Assembly (NCBI RefSeq): GCF_000236585.1 | Contig: NC_017278.1 | Coordinates: 1,302,001-1,366,000 of the forward strand | From: Thermus sp. CCB_US3_UF1 | Lineage (GTDB): Bacteria > Deinococcota > Deinococci > Deinococcales > Thermaceae | DNA: 64,000 bases | Direction: 5' to 3' | Shown: in pieces, positions 43,335-52,864 of the stretch | Numbering within the stretch: the first letter of the stretch is position 1 | How the letters are laid out: each line of letters begins with the position of its first letter | Notes under the pieces: generated by a model | The model's database searches: none | What the model was told of the DNA's origin: nothing | What the model saw: the letters and a program-made list of their open reading frames with translations, nothing else | Program-made: the position numbers and the translations under genes

Positions 43335-43990
43335 AGGCCGTCAAGACCCTGGTAGGGGAAGCCCTGGCCCAAAGCCAGAACCCCTGCTTCACCTGCAGCT
43401 TCCAGGCCGAGGACGTGGCGGTGCTCCACCTGCTTCTGGAGCTCAGGCCCGACATCCCCGTCCTTTTCCTGGACACCGGCTACCACTTCCCCGAGGTCTA
43501 CGCCTACCGGGACGAGATGCAAAGGCGTCTGGGCTTCTGCCTGGTGAACCTCACTCCCGCCCTTTCCCGGGAGGAGCAAGAGCGCCGCTACGGCAACCTC
43601 TACCAGAGCGACCCCCACCGTTGCTGCCAAATCCGCAAGGTGGAGCCCCTTTTCCAGGCCCTGGAGGCCTACGACACCTGGTTCACGGGGCTGAGGCGGG
43701 AGCAATCCCCCACCCGGGCCCACCTCCAACCCCTGGAGGAGGCCCTTCTCCCCTCGGGCCACCGCCTCAAGAAGGTGAACCCCCTTTACGACTGGAGCCT
43801 TAAGGAGGTCTTCGCCTACCTGGCAGTGCAAGGCCTCCCCTACCTGCCCCTTTACGACCAGGGCTACCTCTCCATCGGCTGCGCCCCCTGCACGGCCAAG
43901 CCCCTGGACCCCAATGACCCCCGCTCGGGGCGTTGGGCAGGGAAGGGCAAGCTGGAGTGCGGCATCCACCTGCACGGGAAGGAGGGATAG
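43322..43990 (+). CDS. cysH: Adenylylsulfate (APS) reductase, CysH family with Fe-S cluster
   Basis: This 222-residue thioredoxin-dependent reductase has the cluster ligands C101-C102 and C187-x2-C190 (CC...CxxC), which mark APS rather than PAPS reductases, and the catalytic C213 in ECGIHL. It reduces APS to sulfite and AMP. No APS kinase gene is in the operon, which agrees with direct use of APS. It overlaps the upstream gene by 13 bp. Confidence 0.93.
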   Translation: MDKVKAVKTLVGEALAQSQNPCFTCSFQAEDVAVLHLLLELRPDIPVLFLDTGYHFPEVYAYRDEMQRRLGFCLVNLTPALSREEQERRYGNLYQSDPHRCCQIRKVEPLFQALEAYDTWFTGLRREQSPTRAHLQPLEEALLPSGHRLKKVNPLYDWSLKEVFAYLAVQGLPYLPLYDQGYLSIGCAPCTAKPLDPNDPRSGRWAGKGKLECGIHLHGKEG

Positions 43991-44731
43991 ATGGCCTTTC
44001 TTCTGGGCTTTCTCATCGCCTTCGCCATCGGGGTCACGGGGGTAGGGGCAGGCACCATCACCGCCCCCCTCCTCATCCTTCTCCTGGGGCTTCCCCCGGA
44101 GGTGGCTGTGGGCACGGCCCTCCTCTTCGGCTTCCTGGTGAAGGTACCCGCGGGTGGGGTTTACCTCCTGCGGCGACAGGTGGACGCCCAGGCCCTTTTC
44201 CGCCTCCTCCTCGGGGGGGTGCCGGGGGTGCTTTTGGGAAGCGTCCTCCTCACGGGCCTCAAGGGGGCCAAGGACCTCATCCTCCTGCTGGTGGGGCTCA
44301 CCGTGGCGGTCTCGGCGGGGCTCGGGCTTTGGCGCAGCCTCAAGGGCAACCCCAGGGGTCAGGAAAGGCCCGGGCTACTGCCCCCTGGGGCCTTTGGCAT
44401 CGGCCTCGAGGTGGGCTTCTCCTCTGCCGGGGCAGGGGCTTTGGGCACCCTTCTCCTCCTTTACGCCACCCGCCTTTCCCCCCAGAAGGTGGTGGGCACG
44501 GATCTCCTCTTCGGCCTGGTCCTGGCCCTGCTGGGCGGGGGGGTGCACCTCCTCCTGGGCCAGGTGGACCCCGGCCTCCTCCTCGGCCTGAGCGCGGGCG
44601 GGGTCCTGGGGGCGGGCGCGGGGGCCCTTTTCGCCACCTGGCTCCCCCGGGAACCCTTGCGGCTGGTCCTCCTCCTCTGGCTCCTTTTCATCGGCGGGCA
44701 GCTGGTCTACCGGGGGGTGGCCCATGGGTAG
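43991..44731 (+). CDS. TSUP (TauE/SafE) family membrane transporter
   Basis: This 246-residue protein has about seven or eight hydrophobic segments and family-typical GVGAGTITAPLLILLLGLPPEVAVGTAL near the N-terminus, repeated in degenerate form in the second half. TSUP proteins move sulfur oxyanions or organosulfonates. Within this operon it could import sulfate or export sulfite; direction and substrate are not shown. Its ATG immediately follows the cysH stop, and its end overlaps the next gene by 8 bp. Confidence 0.88.
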   Translation: MAFLLGFLIAFAIGVTGVGAGTITAPLLILLLGLPPEVAVGTALLFGFLVKVPAGGVYLLRRQVDAQALFRLLLGGVPGVLLGSVLLTGLKGAKDLILLLVGLTVAVSAGLGLWRSLKGNPRGQERPGLLPPGAFGIGLEVGFSSAGAGALGTLLLLYATRLSPQKVVGTDLLFGLVLALLGGGVHLLLGQVDPGLLLGLSAGGVLGAGAGALFATWLPREPLRLVLLLWLLFIGGQLVYRGVAHG

Positions 44732-45449
44732 GGTCTACCTGGTGGGGGCCGGCCCTGGGGACCCGGAGCTCCTCACCCTCAAGGCCCTCCGCCTCCTCCG
44801 GGAAGCCCCGGTGGTCCTCCACGACCGCCTGGTGGACCCCCGCATCCTGGCCCTGGCCCGGGGGGAAAGGATCTACGTGGGCAAAGAGGAGGGGGAAAGC
44901 GAAAAACAGGAGGCCATCCACCGCCTCCTCCTGCGCTACGCCCGCACCCATCCCCTGGTGGTGCGGCTTAAGGGAGGAGACCCCCTGGTCTTTGGCCGGG
45001 GGGGAGAGGAGATCCTCTTCCTCCTGCGGCACGGGATCCCCGTGGAGGTGGTCCCCGGGGTGACCAGCCTCCTTGCCCCCTGCCTCCCCCTCACCCACCG
45101 GGGGATCGCCCACGGCTTCGCCGCCGTCTCTGGGGTCCTGGAAGGCGGGGGCTACCCCGACCTCAGGCCCTTCGCCCACGTCCCCACCCTGGTGGTCCTC
45201 ATGGGGGTGAAGCGTCGAGCCTGGATCGCCCGGGAGCTCATCCGGCTGGGGCGCGACCCTAAGGAGCCCACCCTCTTCGTGGAGAAGGCCTCCACCCCCG
45301 AGGAGCGCCGGGTCCAGGCCGCCTTGGAGGAGGTGGCCCAAGACGGGGTGGAGGTGCGCTCCCCTGCCCTCTGGATCCTGGGGGAGGTGGCGCGGATCTT
45401 CGCCCAGGCCCCTGGGCCCCTGGTGGACCTGGAACAGGTTTTGGCCTAA
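44724..45449 (+). CDS. cobA: Uroporphyrinogen-III C-methyltransferase (SUMT)
   Basis: This 241-residue SAM-dependent enzyme methylates uroporphyrinogen III at C2 and C7 to precorrin-2. The motif [22 protein letters not shown] at the N-terminus and [18 protein letters not shown] are diagnostic. With the Met8-like protein it provides siroheme for the sulfite reductase. Tools may also call it cysG(A) or sumT. Confidence 0.93.
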   Translation: MGRVYLVGAGPGDPELLTLKALRLLREAPVVLHDRLVDPRILALARGERIYVGKEEGESEKQEAIHRLLLRYARTHPLVVRLKGGDPLVFGRGGEEILFLLRHGIPVEVVPGVTSLLAPCLPLTHRGIAHGFAAVSGVLEGGGYPDLRPFAHVPTLVVLMGVKRRAWIARELIRLGRDPKEPTLFVEKASTPEERRVQAALEEVAQDGVEVRSPALWILGEVARIFAQAPGPLVDLEQVLA

Positions 45450-45460
45450 AGGAGGCGGCC

Positions 45461-46510
45461 ATGCGGGAAACCCTCTTGACCCTTACCATCGGCGAGGACG
45501 AGCGGCTGGACCTGGAGAACCTGGCAAGCGGGGCCTTCCACCCGGTGCGGGGCTTCATGACCCGGGAAGAGGCCCTCTCTGTGGCCTACGAGATGCGCCT
45601 GCCCACGGGGGAGGTCTGGAGCCTCCCCATCCTCCTGCAGAGCCGGGAAAAACCCAGGGTAGGCCCGGGGGACACCCTAGGCCTGGTCCACGGGAAGGAG
45701 GTGGTGGCCCTTGTCCACGTGGCCGAGGCCTACGCCCTGGACCTGGAGGCCCTGGCGCGGGAGGTGTTCGGCACAGAGAGCCCGGCCCACCCGGGGGTGG
45801 CCCGGTTTTATGCCAAGGGGCCCTACGCCCTAGGGGGGCAGGTGGAGGTGCTCAGGCCCCGGGAAAGGGGCCCCCTGGAAAAGACCCCGGAGGAGGTGCG
45901 GGCCTTCTTCCGGGAACGGGGCTGGGGGAAGGTGGTGGCCTTCCAGACCCGCAACGCCCCCCACCGGGCCCACGAGTACCTGATCCGCCTGGGTCTGGAG
46001 CTGGCCGACGGGGTCCTGGTCCACCCCATCCTGGGGGCCAAAAAGGCGGACGATTTCCCCACGGGAGTGATCCTCGAGGCCTACCAGGCCCTCTTGGAGG
46101 GCTTCCTTCCCCAGGAGCGGGTGGCCCTTTTCGGCCTGGCCACCCCCATGCGCTACGCCGGGCCCAAGGAGGCGGTCTTTCACGCCCTGGTGCGCAAGAA
46201 CTTCGGGGCCACCCACTTCCTGGTAGGCCGGGACCACGCCGGGGTAGGGGACTTCTACGACCCCTACGCCGCCCACCGCATCTTTGACCGGCTCCCCCCC
46301 TTGGGCATAGAGATCCTGCGGGTGGGGGCCGTCTTCCACTGCCCCCTCTGCGGCGGCATCGCCTCGGAAAGGACCTGCCCCGAGGGGCACCGGGAGAAGC
46401 GGCTTTCCATCAGCATGACCCGGGTCCGCGCCCTCCTCCGGGCAGGCCAGGCCCCGCCCCCTGAGCTGGTGCGGCCCGAGCTTATTCCCATCCTGCAAAG
46501 AGGCCTTTAG
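45461..46510 (+). CDS. sat: Sulfate adenylyltransferase (ATP sulfurylase)
   Basis: This 349-residue homomeric ATP sulfurylase activates sulfate to APS. The active-site motifs [14 protein letters not shown] and [12 protein letters not shown] are clear, and a zinc-binding stretch [17 protein letters not shown] lies near the C-terminus. An AAGGAGG site precedes ATG 45461. It ends the sulfate operon and faces the second Liv operon. Confidence 0.95.
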   Translation: MRETLLTLTIGEDERLDLENLASGAFHPVRGFMTREEALSVAYEMRLPTGEVWSLPILLQSREKPRVGPGDTLGLVHGKEVVALVHVAEAYALDLEALAREVFGTESPAHPGVARFYAKGPYALGGQVEVLRPRERGPLEKTPEEVRAFFRERGWGKVVAFQTRNAPHRAHEYLIRLGLELADGVLVHPILGAKKADDFPTGVILEAYQALLEGFLPQERVALFGLATPMRYAGPKEAVFHALVRKNFGATHFLVGRDHAGVGDFYDPYAAHRIFDRLPPLGIEILRVGAVFHCPLCGGIASERTCPEGHREKRLSISMTRVRALLRAGQAPPPELVRPELIPILQRGL

Positions 46511-46530
46511 GCCCGGGGCGGTGCCCCCAT

Positions 46531-47235
46531 CTAGAGGCTCAGGTAGGCCTCCCGCACCCTTGGGTCCTGCAGGAGATTGGTGGCGCTCCCCTTCAGGACG
46601 ATGCGCCCGTGCTCCATCACGTAAGCCCTACCCGCCACCTCCAGGCTCAGGGCCACGTTCTGCTCCACCAGGAGGACCCCCACCCCCTCCTCGGCCACCC
46701 GGCGCAGGGCCAAAAGCACCTCCTCGGCCAGCCGGGGCGAAAGGCCCAAGGAGGGTTCATCCACCAGAAGGATGCGGGGGAAGCCCATGAGGGCCCGGGC
46801 GATGGCCAGCATCTGCTGCTCCCCCCCGGAAAGGGTGCCGGCCAGCTGCCGCCTACGCTCGGCGAGGCGGGGAAAGAGGGCGTAGGCCCGGGCAAAGCCC
46901 TCCCCCTCCCGCCCTGGGGCCAGGAAGGCCGCCCCCAGGCGCAGGTTTTCCTCCACGCTCATGAGGGGGAAAAGCTGCCGCCCCTCGGGGACGTGGCCCA
47001 AGCCCAGCCGGGCCCGCCGGGCCGGGGAAAGGCCCTGGAGGTCCCTGCCATCCAGCTCCACCCTGCCCTTCCAGGGCTTAAGGAGCCCGGAGATGGTCCG
47101 GAGCAGGGTGGTCTTGCCCGCCCCATTGGCCCCCAGGAGGGCCACCAGCTCCCCCTCCTCCACCTCGAGGTCCACCCCGAAGAGGACCTGGGCCTTGGCG
47201 TAGCCCGACTCCAACCCTTCCACCCGCAGCCTCAT
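46531..47235 (-). CDS. Liv-type ABC transporter ATPase, LivF family
   Basis: This 234-residue ATPase has Walker [10 protein letters not shown], signature LSGGEQQM and Walker [14 protein letters not shown], with the LivF-typical [16 protein letters not shown]. It starts at ATG 47235, overlapping livG by 4 bp; a long upstream frame is overlap only. It is the last gene of the 55.3-46.5 kb operon. Confidence 0.93.
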   Translation of the reverse strand: MRLRVEGLESGYAKAQVLFGVDLEVEEGELVALLGANGAGKTTLLRTISGLLKPWKGRVELDGRDLQGLSPARRARLGLGHVPEGRQLFPLMSVEENLRLGAAFLAPGREGEGFARAYALFPRLAERRRQLAGTLSGGEQQMLAIARALMGFPRILLVDEPSLGLSPRLAEEVLLALRRVAEEGVGVLLVEQNVALSLEVAGRAYVMEHGRIVLKGSATNLLQDPRVREAYLSL

Positions 47236-47957
47236 GCCCGCCTCCCCAGGTAGGCCTCCCGCACCCGCTCCGCCTGGGCCACCGCCTCGTAAGGCCCCTC
47301 GGCGATCACCTCGCCGTAGTCCAGGACCACCACGCGGTCGGCCAGGGCCTTGACCACCGGCATCAGGTGCTCGATGAAGAGGATGGCCACCCCGCTTTCG
47401 CGGATGCGCCGCACCAGGGCGATGGCCTCCTCCGCCTCCTTGGGCCGCAGACCGGCCATGACCTCGTCCAGGAGGAGCACCTTGGGCCGGGTGGCCAGGG
47501 CCCGGGCCAGCTCCAGGCGCTTGTCCTCCAAAAGGGTCAGCTCCCCTGCCAGGGCCTCGGCCCGGGGGGCCAGGCCGGTCAGCTCCAGCACCCTTTCCAC
47601 CCAGGCCTCCCCTTCCCGCCTCGAGGCGCCCGGCTTGCCAAAAAGGGCCCCCACCAGGAGGTTCTCCCGCACCGTGAGCTCCGGCAGGGGCTGGACGATC
47701 TGGAAGGCCCGGCCCAGGCCGCGGTGGGTGCGGGCCTCCGGGGGCAGGTGGGTGACCTCCTCCCCCTGGAGGAAAACCCCTCCCCCATCGGGCCTGAGGA
47801 GGCCAGAGATCACGTTCAAAAGGGTGCTCTTTCCCGCCCCGTTGGGGCCGATGACCGCCAGGATCTCCCCCTCCTCGAGGTGCAGGTGCACCGCCTTCAA
47901 GGCCCAAAGGCCCAGGAAGCGCTTGCTAACCCCCTTGACCTCCAGCAGCCTAGCCAC
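47232..47957 (-). CDS. Liv-type ABC transporter ATPase, LivG family
   Basis: This 241-residue ATPase has Walker A GPNGAGKST and a LivG-like C-terminus GEVIAEGPYEAVAQAERVREAYLG. The signature motif reads LTLLEDKRLELARALA, so LSGGQ is replaced by LTLLE as in other LivG proteins. I prefer GTG 47957 (after GGGGAGGGCGGC) to an upstream ATG at 47987 that lies within livM. It overlaps livM by 8 bp. Confidence 0.92.
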   Translation of the reverse strand: MARLLEVKGVSKRFLGLWALKAVHLHLEEGEILAVIGPNGAGKSTLLNVISGLLRPDGGGVFLQGEEVTHLPPEARTHRGLGRAFQIVQPLPELTVRENLLVGALFGKPGASRREGEAWVERVLELTGLAPRAEALAGELTLLEDKRLELARALATRPKVLLLDEVMAGLRPKEAEEAIALVRRIRESGVAILFIEHLMPVVKALADRVVVLDYGEVIAEGPYEAVAQAERVREAYLGRRA

Positions 47958-48867
47958 GCCGCCCTCCCCAAAGGCCCAAGAGCCCACGGGGCAGGAAGAG
48001 GATGACCAGGACCAGGATGGCCCCGTAGACCACCAGGTACCCCTCCTTGATCCACAGGCGCAGGGCCTGCTCCAGCCCCACCAGGACCACCCCGCCCAGC
48101 AGGGGCCCTAAGGTGCTGTAAAGCCCCCCGAAGATGGGGATGACCAAGGCCTCCACCGCCCGGCCCAGGCTGAAGGCGTCGTAGGGGGAAAGGAAAAGGG
48201 CCTTCATGCCGTACACCCCCCCGGCCAGCCCCGCCACCAGGCTCCCCAGGAGGAGGGAAAGGAGCTTCACCCGCACCACCCGCACCCCCAGGACCCGGGC
48301 CACGGCCTCCGACTGGCGGGTGGCGGCCTGGGCCAGGCGGAAGGGGCTCCCCTCGGCCCAAAGGCTGAGGGCCACCGCCAGGAGGAAGGCCCCAAAGCCC
48401 AGGTAATAGGCGGCCAGGGGCCAAGCACCCCCAAAGGGCGGGGGCACGGGCAGGCCGATGGGCCCCCCGGTGAAGGCCAGGCGCAGGGTGAGGGTGCGCA
48501 GGACCTCGCTGAAGGCCAGGCTGGCGATGGCGAAGTAGAGGCCGTGGAGCCTTAAGGTAACGGCCCCCAGCACAAGGGCCCCGGCCCCGGCCAGCAAGGC
48601 CCCCAGGAGGAGGGCGGGGAGGGTCCCCAGCCCGGGGGCCAAAAGCCCGGCCCCATAGGCCCCAAGGCCGAAAAAGGCCCCGTGGGCCAAGGAAAGCTGC
48701 CCGGTGCGGGCCACCAGGTCCCAGGAGAGGGCCAAGGCGGTGAAGATGAGGACGAAGAAGCCCACGTCCAGGAGGAAGGCCCGCCACACCCCCAGGGGCA
48801 GGAAGGGCAGAAGGCCAAAGGCCAGGAGGAACCCTCCCACCGCCCAGCGCCGCGCCGATCCCCTCAT
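47950..48867 (-). CDS. Liv-type ABC transporter permease, LivM family
   Basis: This is a 305-residue membrane permease with the LivM motif GQLSLAHGAFFGLGAYGAG and a C-terminal IFGGLYSTLGPLLGGVVLVGLE. Start ATG 48867; the longer frame to 48933 is a poor low-complexity extension. It overlaps livH by 4 bp. Confidence 0.93.
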   Translation of the reverse strand: MRGSARRWAVGGFLLAFGLLPFLPLGVWRAFLLDVGFFVLIFTALALSWDLVARTGQLSLAHGAFFGLGAYGAGLLAPGLGTLPALLLGALLAGAGALVLGAVTLRLHGLYFAIASLAFSEVLRTLTLRLAFTGGPIGLPVPPPFGGAWPLAAYYLGFGAFLLAVALSLWAEGSPFRLAQAATRQSEAVARVLGVRVVRVKLLSLLLGSLVAGLAGGVYGMKALFLSPYDAFSLGRAVEALVIPIFGGLYSTLGPLLGGVVLVGLEQALRLWIKEGYLVVYGAILVLVILFLPRGLLGLWGGRRG

Positions 48868-49721
48868 ACCCCCCTCCAGGCCCGGCCCACCAGGGCCAGG
48901 AAGAGCACCAGGAAAAAGACCGCCTCCACCCACCCTCCCCCGCCCGGGACATAGGTGCTCACCAGGGCCTCCGCCACGGCCAAGACCATGGCCGCCGGCA
49001 CCACCCCCTTGAGGTTGCCTAGGCCCGCCAGGGCCACGATGGCGAAGGACTTCAGGGTGAAGAGGAAGCCCACGGAGGGGCTGGCGTAGAGCATCACCGA
49101 GAGCATCACCCCCGCCACCCCCGCCAAGGCGGCGGAAAGGCCAAAGGCCAGAAGGTAGACCCCATCGGCCTCAATCCCCAAAAGCCCCGGGGCCAGGCGG
49201 TTTTGCGCCACCGCCCGCACCGCCAGGCCCAGGCGGCTCCGGGTGAGGAAGAGCTGCAAGACCAGGAGCAAGGCCCCCGAGAGCAGGAAGGCCCCCAGGG
49301 GTACCGCCCCCAGGAAGAAGGGCCCCAGGGTCAGGGTGGTGGCCTGGTAGGGCGGGGCCACCACCCGGGTATCCGCGCCGAAGAGGAGGAGGGCCAGGTT
49401 CTGCAACAGGACGGAAAGGCCAAAGGTGAGGAGCATCTGGTTGAGCTCTGGGGCCCTGAGGACGGGGCGGATCAGGCCCCGATAGACCAGGGCCCCCACC
49501 AGGAAGGCGGCCAGGAAGGCCAGGCCCAGGGAGAGAAGGGGGTCCATCCCCTGGAAGGCGAAGAGCAGGTAGGAGAGGAAGGCCCCCAGCATGAGGAACT
49601 CCCCGTGGGCGAAGTTGACGATGCCCACCACCCCCAAGGAAAGGGCCAGGCCGGTGGCCACCAGGGCGTAGACCCCCGCCATGAGGAGGCCGTTGAGAAG
49701 GGTCTGGAAGAGGAGCTCCAT
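48864..49721 (-). CDS. Liv-type ABC transporter permease, LivH family
   Basis: This is a 285-residue polytopic permease with the LivH hallmark GVVGIVNFAHGEFLMLGAFLSY near residue 35. It follows the binding-protein gene by 19 bp and pairs with the LivM subunit. Confidence 0.93.
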   Translation of the reverse strand: MELLFQTLLNGLLMAGVYALVATGLALSLGVVGIVNFAHGEFLMLGAFLSYLLFAFQGMDPLLSLGLAFLAAFLVGALVYRGLIRPVLRAPELNQMLLTFGLSVLLQNLALLLFGADTRVVAPPYQATTLTLGPFFLGAVPLGAFLLSGALLLVLQLFLTRSRLGLAVRAVAQNRLAPGLLGIEADGVYLLAFGLSAALAGVAGVMLSVMLYASPSVGFLFTLKSFAIVALAGLGNLKGVVPAAMVLAVAEALVSTYVPGGGGWVEAVFFLVLFLALVGRAWRGV

Positions 49722-49740
49722 GGTCTAGGGGGCCTCGGCC

Positions 49741-50916
49741 TCAGCGCAGGTAGTACTCCCCAGGGTAGCGAAGGGGCCGGGCGGCCTTTTCCTTGGGGAA
49801 GACCGGGCGGCGGGAGCCCTCGAGGTACTGGAACTGGAACCAGATCTCCGGTCCAAACCCCTGGTACTTGGTCCGGCCGGTGTCCGAGGGCTTAAAGGCC
49901 AGGGGGCCAAAGGGGGTATTCATGCGCAAGCCCGCCAGGGCCTGGGCGATCTGGTTCTTGTCCGTGCTCCCGGCTCGTTCCACCGCCAGGGCCAGGCTCT
50001 TGACGATGGTGTACCCCATGGGGGCCATGTACTCCTCCGTGACCTCCCCGTACTTCTTGCGGTAGGCCTCCACAAAGCGCCGGGACTCGGCGTTGGGCAC
50101 GGTGGGCAGCCAGGCGGTCATGCCGGCCACGTCGTTGGAAAGGGGGTTTTTCTCAAAGCCGATGGGCCAGGAGGGCGGGGCCCCGTAGATGAGCTTAGGC
50201 CTGAGGCCCACCTGCCGGGCCTGGGTGGCGATGGGCAGGGCGTCCACGTCGTAGCCGATCCAGTAGAGGATATCGGGGGCGAAGGCGCGGAAGCGGGTGA
50301 GGATGGGGGTGAACTGCCCGCTGCCCGCCTTGTAGGGTTCCGCCTGGACCTGGTAGCCGAGCCGCTCCAGCTGCTGCTTGTACACCGCGATCCCTGCCGA
50401 GCCAAAGGGGCCGTCCTCGTAGAGGATGGCCACCTTCTTGGCCCCATGGTCCTTGGCCAGGGACTGGAAGAACTGCAAGGCGGCGGTCACGTTGTGGTAG
50501 TCCCAGGGGTGGTAGTGGAAGAAGAGGGGGTAGCCCTCAAAGGCCTGCTCCACCACGGAGCTGGCAGCCCCGATGCACAGGAAAAGGGGCCCGTACTGCT
50601 TCACCGGCCCGGAAAGGGCAAAGGTGACCCCGCTGGCCAGACCCCCGATCACCACGTCCACCTTGTCCACGGTCATCAGCTTGGTGAAGGCGGGGACCGC
50701 CTTGGCCGCGTCCGTGCCGTCGTCGGCCACCACCAGCTCCAGCCTCACCTTGCCCTGGGCGTTCACCTCGTCGGCGGCCAGCTGGATGCCGTTGAGGGCC
50801 GCCTTGCCCGACACCGCCGAGACCCCGGAGAGGGGGAGGATCACCCCCACCTTCAGGGAGGTTTGCGCCAGGGCCAGCCCCATGGCGAGGACCAAGAACC
50901 CGATTGCCTTTCGCAT
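49741..50916 (-). CDS. Liv-family ABC transporter substrate-binding protein
   Basis: This 391-residue binding protein has a Sec signal peptide MRKAIGFLVLAMGLALAQ and the family start LKVGVILPLSGVSAVSGKAAL. It belongs to the Peripla_BP_6 group. A good AAAGGAGG site precedes the ATG. Its ligand is unknown; the upstream acyl-CoA ligase and hydratase genes suggest a carboxylic acid that is activated to a CoA ester. Confidence 0.92.
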   Translation of the reverse strand: MRKAIGFLVLAMGLALAQTSLKVGVILPLSGVSAVSGKAALNGIQLAADEVNAQGKVRLELVVADDGTDAAKAVPAFTKLMTVDKVDVVIGGLASGVTFALSGPVKQYGPLFLCIGAASSVVEQAFEGYPLFFHYHPWDYHNVTAALQFFQSLAKDHGAKKVAILYEDGPFGSAGIAVYKQQLERLGYQVQAEPYKAGSGQFTPILTRFRAFAPDILYWIGYDVDALPIATQARQVGLRPKLIYGAPPSWPIGFEKNPLSNDVAGMTAWLPTVPNAESRRFVEAYRKKYGEVTEEYMAPMGYTIVKSLALAVERAGSTDKNQIAQALAGLRMNTPFGPLAFKPSDTGRTKYQGFGPEIWFQFQYLEGSRRPVFPKEKAARPLRYPGEYYLR

Positions 50917-50935
50917 CTTCCGCCTCCTTTATTCC

Positions 50936-51370
50936 CTAGGGCCTTCCGCCCTCAGGTTCCTCTTCCGCCTCGTACAGCACCACCGCCTCCCCCTCGAGGA
51001 CCCTCTCCCCCCGCTGGTTCTCGCAGAAGGTGTCCAAGGTGAGGACCACCCCTCCCTTTTCCCGCTCCCGCACCGCCTTGACCACCGCGGTGGCGGTGAC
51101 GGTGTCCCCCAGGCGGGTGGGCTTGAGGAAGCGCAGGGTCTGGGAAAGGTAGATGGCCCCCCGGCCCGGGAGCTTGGTGCCGATGACCGTGGAGATCAGG
51201 CCCGCCACCAGGATCCCTTGGGCGATGCGGCCGCCAAAGCGGCTCCTTTGGGCGTAGACCTCGTCCACGTGCAGGGGGTTGGTGTCCCCCACCGCCCCCA
51301 CGAAGAGGGCCACATGGGCCTCGGAGAGGGTCTGGGTATAGCTGGCCTTATCCCCCACCTGGAACCTCAT
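50936..51370 (-). CDS. MaoC-like (R)-specific enoyl-CoA hydratase
   Basis: This 144-residue hot-dog-fold protein has the hydratase motif GDTNPLHVDEVYAQ, in which the Asp and His form the catalytic pair, and FGGRIAQGILVAGLIS. It hydrates trans-2-enoyl-CoA to (R)-3-hydroxyacyl-CoA. Its ATG overlaps the stop of the upstream hydrolase gene by 4 bp. Confidence 0.88.
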   Translation of the reverse strand: MRFQVGDKASYTQTLSEAHVALFVGAVGDTNPLHVDEVYAQRSRFGGRIAQGILVAGLISTVIGTKLPGRGAIYLSQTLRFLKPTRLGDTVTATAVVKAVREREKGGVVLTLDTFCENQRGERVLEGEAVVLYEAEEEPEGGRP

Positions 51371-52098
51371 GCCGCCACCTCCTTGAGGAACTCCCCCAGG
51401 ATCTCCCGGAAAAGGCCAGGATTTTCCAGGTTCACCGAGTGGCCCACCCCTTCCAGCACCCGAAGCCTCCCCCGGGGAAAGAAGGCCGCCGTGGCCTCGG
51501 CCATGCCCCGGGTGACCAGGGGGTCCAGGGCGCCGTAGACCACCAGGACCGGTCCCGGATAGGGCCTCCCCAGGCGCCAGGCCGCCAGGGCCCGGGCGTT
51601 GCCCTGGAAGTGGGCGGGGTGCATCCCCTGGGCCTTGGCCACCAGCTCGGGGAACCAGGGGGGCCTCCGGGTGGGGGCCATGGCCGCCAGGGCCTGGGAA
51701 AGGGCCTCGCGGTTCTCCCGGTAGCTCTCCAGGATGGGGTAGTAGGCCTCCGGGGTCTCTAGGCCCGAGGGCGGGGCCGGGTTGACCAGGAGGAGGCCCC
51801 GGGTCCCTTCCGTGGCCGCCTCCATGACCACCGCCCCGCCCAGGGAATGGCCCACCAGGATGGCCCCTTCCGCCCCTTTTTCCCGCAGGAAGGCCCGCAG
51901 GGCCTCGGCATAGGCGGGGATGGAGGGGGAAAAGCCTTCAGGGGCCGGGCTCTCCCCAAAGCCGGGAAGGTCGGGGGCCAGGAGCCAGGCTCCTTCCGGG
52001 GGGTCTTCCAGAAGCTCCCGCCACCACTCCTTGCAGGCGAAGTTGCCGTGCACCAGGACCACCGGGACACCCTTTCCGCTTTCCAGATGGCTAAGCAT
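51367..52098 (-). CDS. Alpha/beta-fold hydrolase
   Basis: This 243-residue hydrolase has the catalytic serine in GHSLGGAVV, the acid probably in YGALDPLVT, the histidine in VEGVGHSVNL and the oxyanion region LVHGNFACKEWW. It may be an esterase, a thioesterase or a ring-fission C-C hydrolase. Its GHSLGG elbow differs from the GLSNGG of the next hydrolase, so the two are not recent duplicates. It overlaps the flanking genes by 4 and 8 bp. Confidence 0.85.
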   Translation of the reverse strand: MLSHLESGKGVPVVLVHGNFACKEWWRELLEDPPEGAWLLAPDLPGFGESPAPEGFSPSIPAYAEALRAFLREKGAEGAILVGHSLGGAVVMEAATEGTRGLLLVNPAPPSGLETPEAYYPILESYRENREALSQALAAMAPTRRPPWFPELVAKAQGMHPAHFQGNARALAAWRLGRPYPGPVLVVYGALDPLVTRGMAEATAAFFPRGRLRVLEGVGHSVNLENPGLFREILGEFLKEVAA

Positions 52099-52864
52099 AC
52101 ACCTCCTCCAGAAACTGCCGTACCGCCTGGGCGAAGGCCAGGGGCGCCTCGAGGGGGGCGGCGTGCCCCGCGGGCAGGGCCTCCAACCGCGCCCCCAGGG
52201 CCTGGGCCAGGGCCGCCGCGTACTCCCCGGGAAAAAGCAGGTCCTCCTCCCCGTAGAGCACCCGGGCGGGAAGGGCGAGGGAGGCCAGCCGTGGCCGCAG
52301 GTCCCCCAAGGAGAGAAAGCCCAGAAGGAGCCTTTCCTGGGCGGCCTCCGTGGGGGCCTGGGCCAGGAGGGGGGCTAGGCCCTCGGGGGTGAGGAGCTCG
52401 GGGTGGGCGTTGAGGAACCCCTTGCCGAAGACCCAGGGCAGGGCCACGCGGAGGCGCAAGGGGGTACCCCCCGCCCGCAGGGCCCAAAGCCAGCTTTCCG
52501 CCTTGGCCCGCAGGGCCGCATCCAGGTAGGGGGTGGTGCAGCATAGGACCAGGCCGCGGAAGCGGCCCGGGGCCTGGAGGGCCGCGGTGAGGGCCACCAC
52601 CCCGCCGTTGGAAAGCCCCACCAGGACGGGGTTCTCCAGGCCAAGCCCCTCCAAGAGCTGGAGGAGGTCCTCGGCGTGCACCCCAGGGGTGTAGGGGCCA
52701 TGGGGGGCCTCGCTCTCCCCCTGGCCCCGCATGTCGTAGCGGAGGAGGGTGTAGCCGGAAAGGTGGGGAACCACCGGGTCCCAGCTCTCCAGCCGCTGGA
52801 AGAGGCCGTTGAGGAGGACCACCCCCGGCCCCTCCCCTTCCAAGCGGTACCTAAGCCTGGCCAT
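52091..52864 (-). CDS. Alpha/beta-fold hydrolase
   Basis: This 257-residue hydrolase has the nucleophile serine in VGLSNGGVVAL, the acid in YGEEDLLFP and the histidine in LPAGHAAPLE. The overall layout resembles 3-oxoadipate enol-lactonase and related esterases, but substrate assignment is not possible. It overlaps the acyl-CoA ligase end by 14 bp. Confidence 0.85.
   Translation of the reverse strand: MARLRYRLEGEGPGVVLLNGLFQRLESWDPVVPHLSGYTLLRYDMRGQGESEAPHGPYTPGVHAEDLLQLLEGLGLENPVLVGLSNGGVVALTAALQAPGRFRGLVLCCTTPYLDAALRAKAESWLWALRAGGTPLRLRVALPWVFGKGFLNAHPELLTPEGLAPLLAQAPTEAAQERLLLGFLSLGDLRPRLASLALPARVLYGEEDLLFPGEYAAALAQALGARLEALPAGHAAPLEAPLAFAQAVRQFLEEVYA

Noticed and set aside
46505-46535. 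Bidirectional terminator between sat and the second liv operon
   Set aside because: GGCCTTTAGGCC is symmetric but too short to form a stable hairpin, and no U tract follows on either side.
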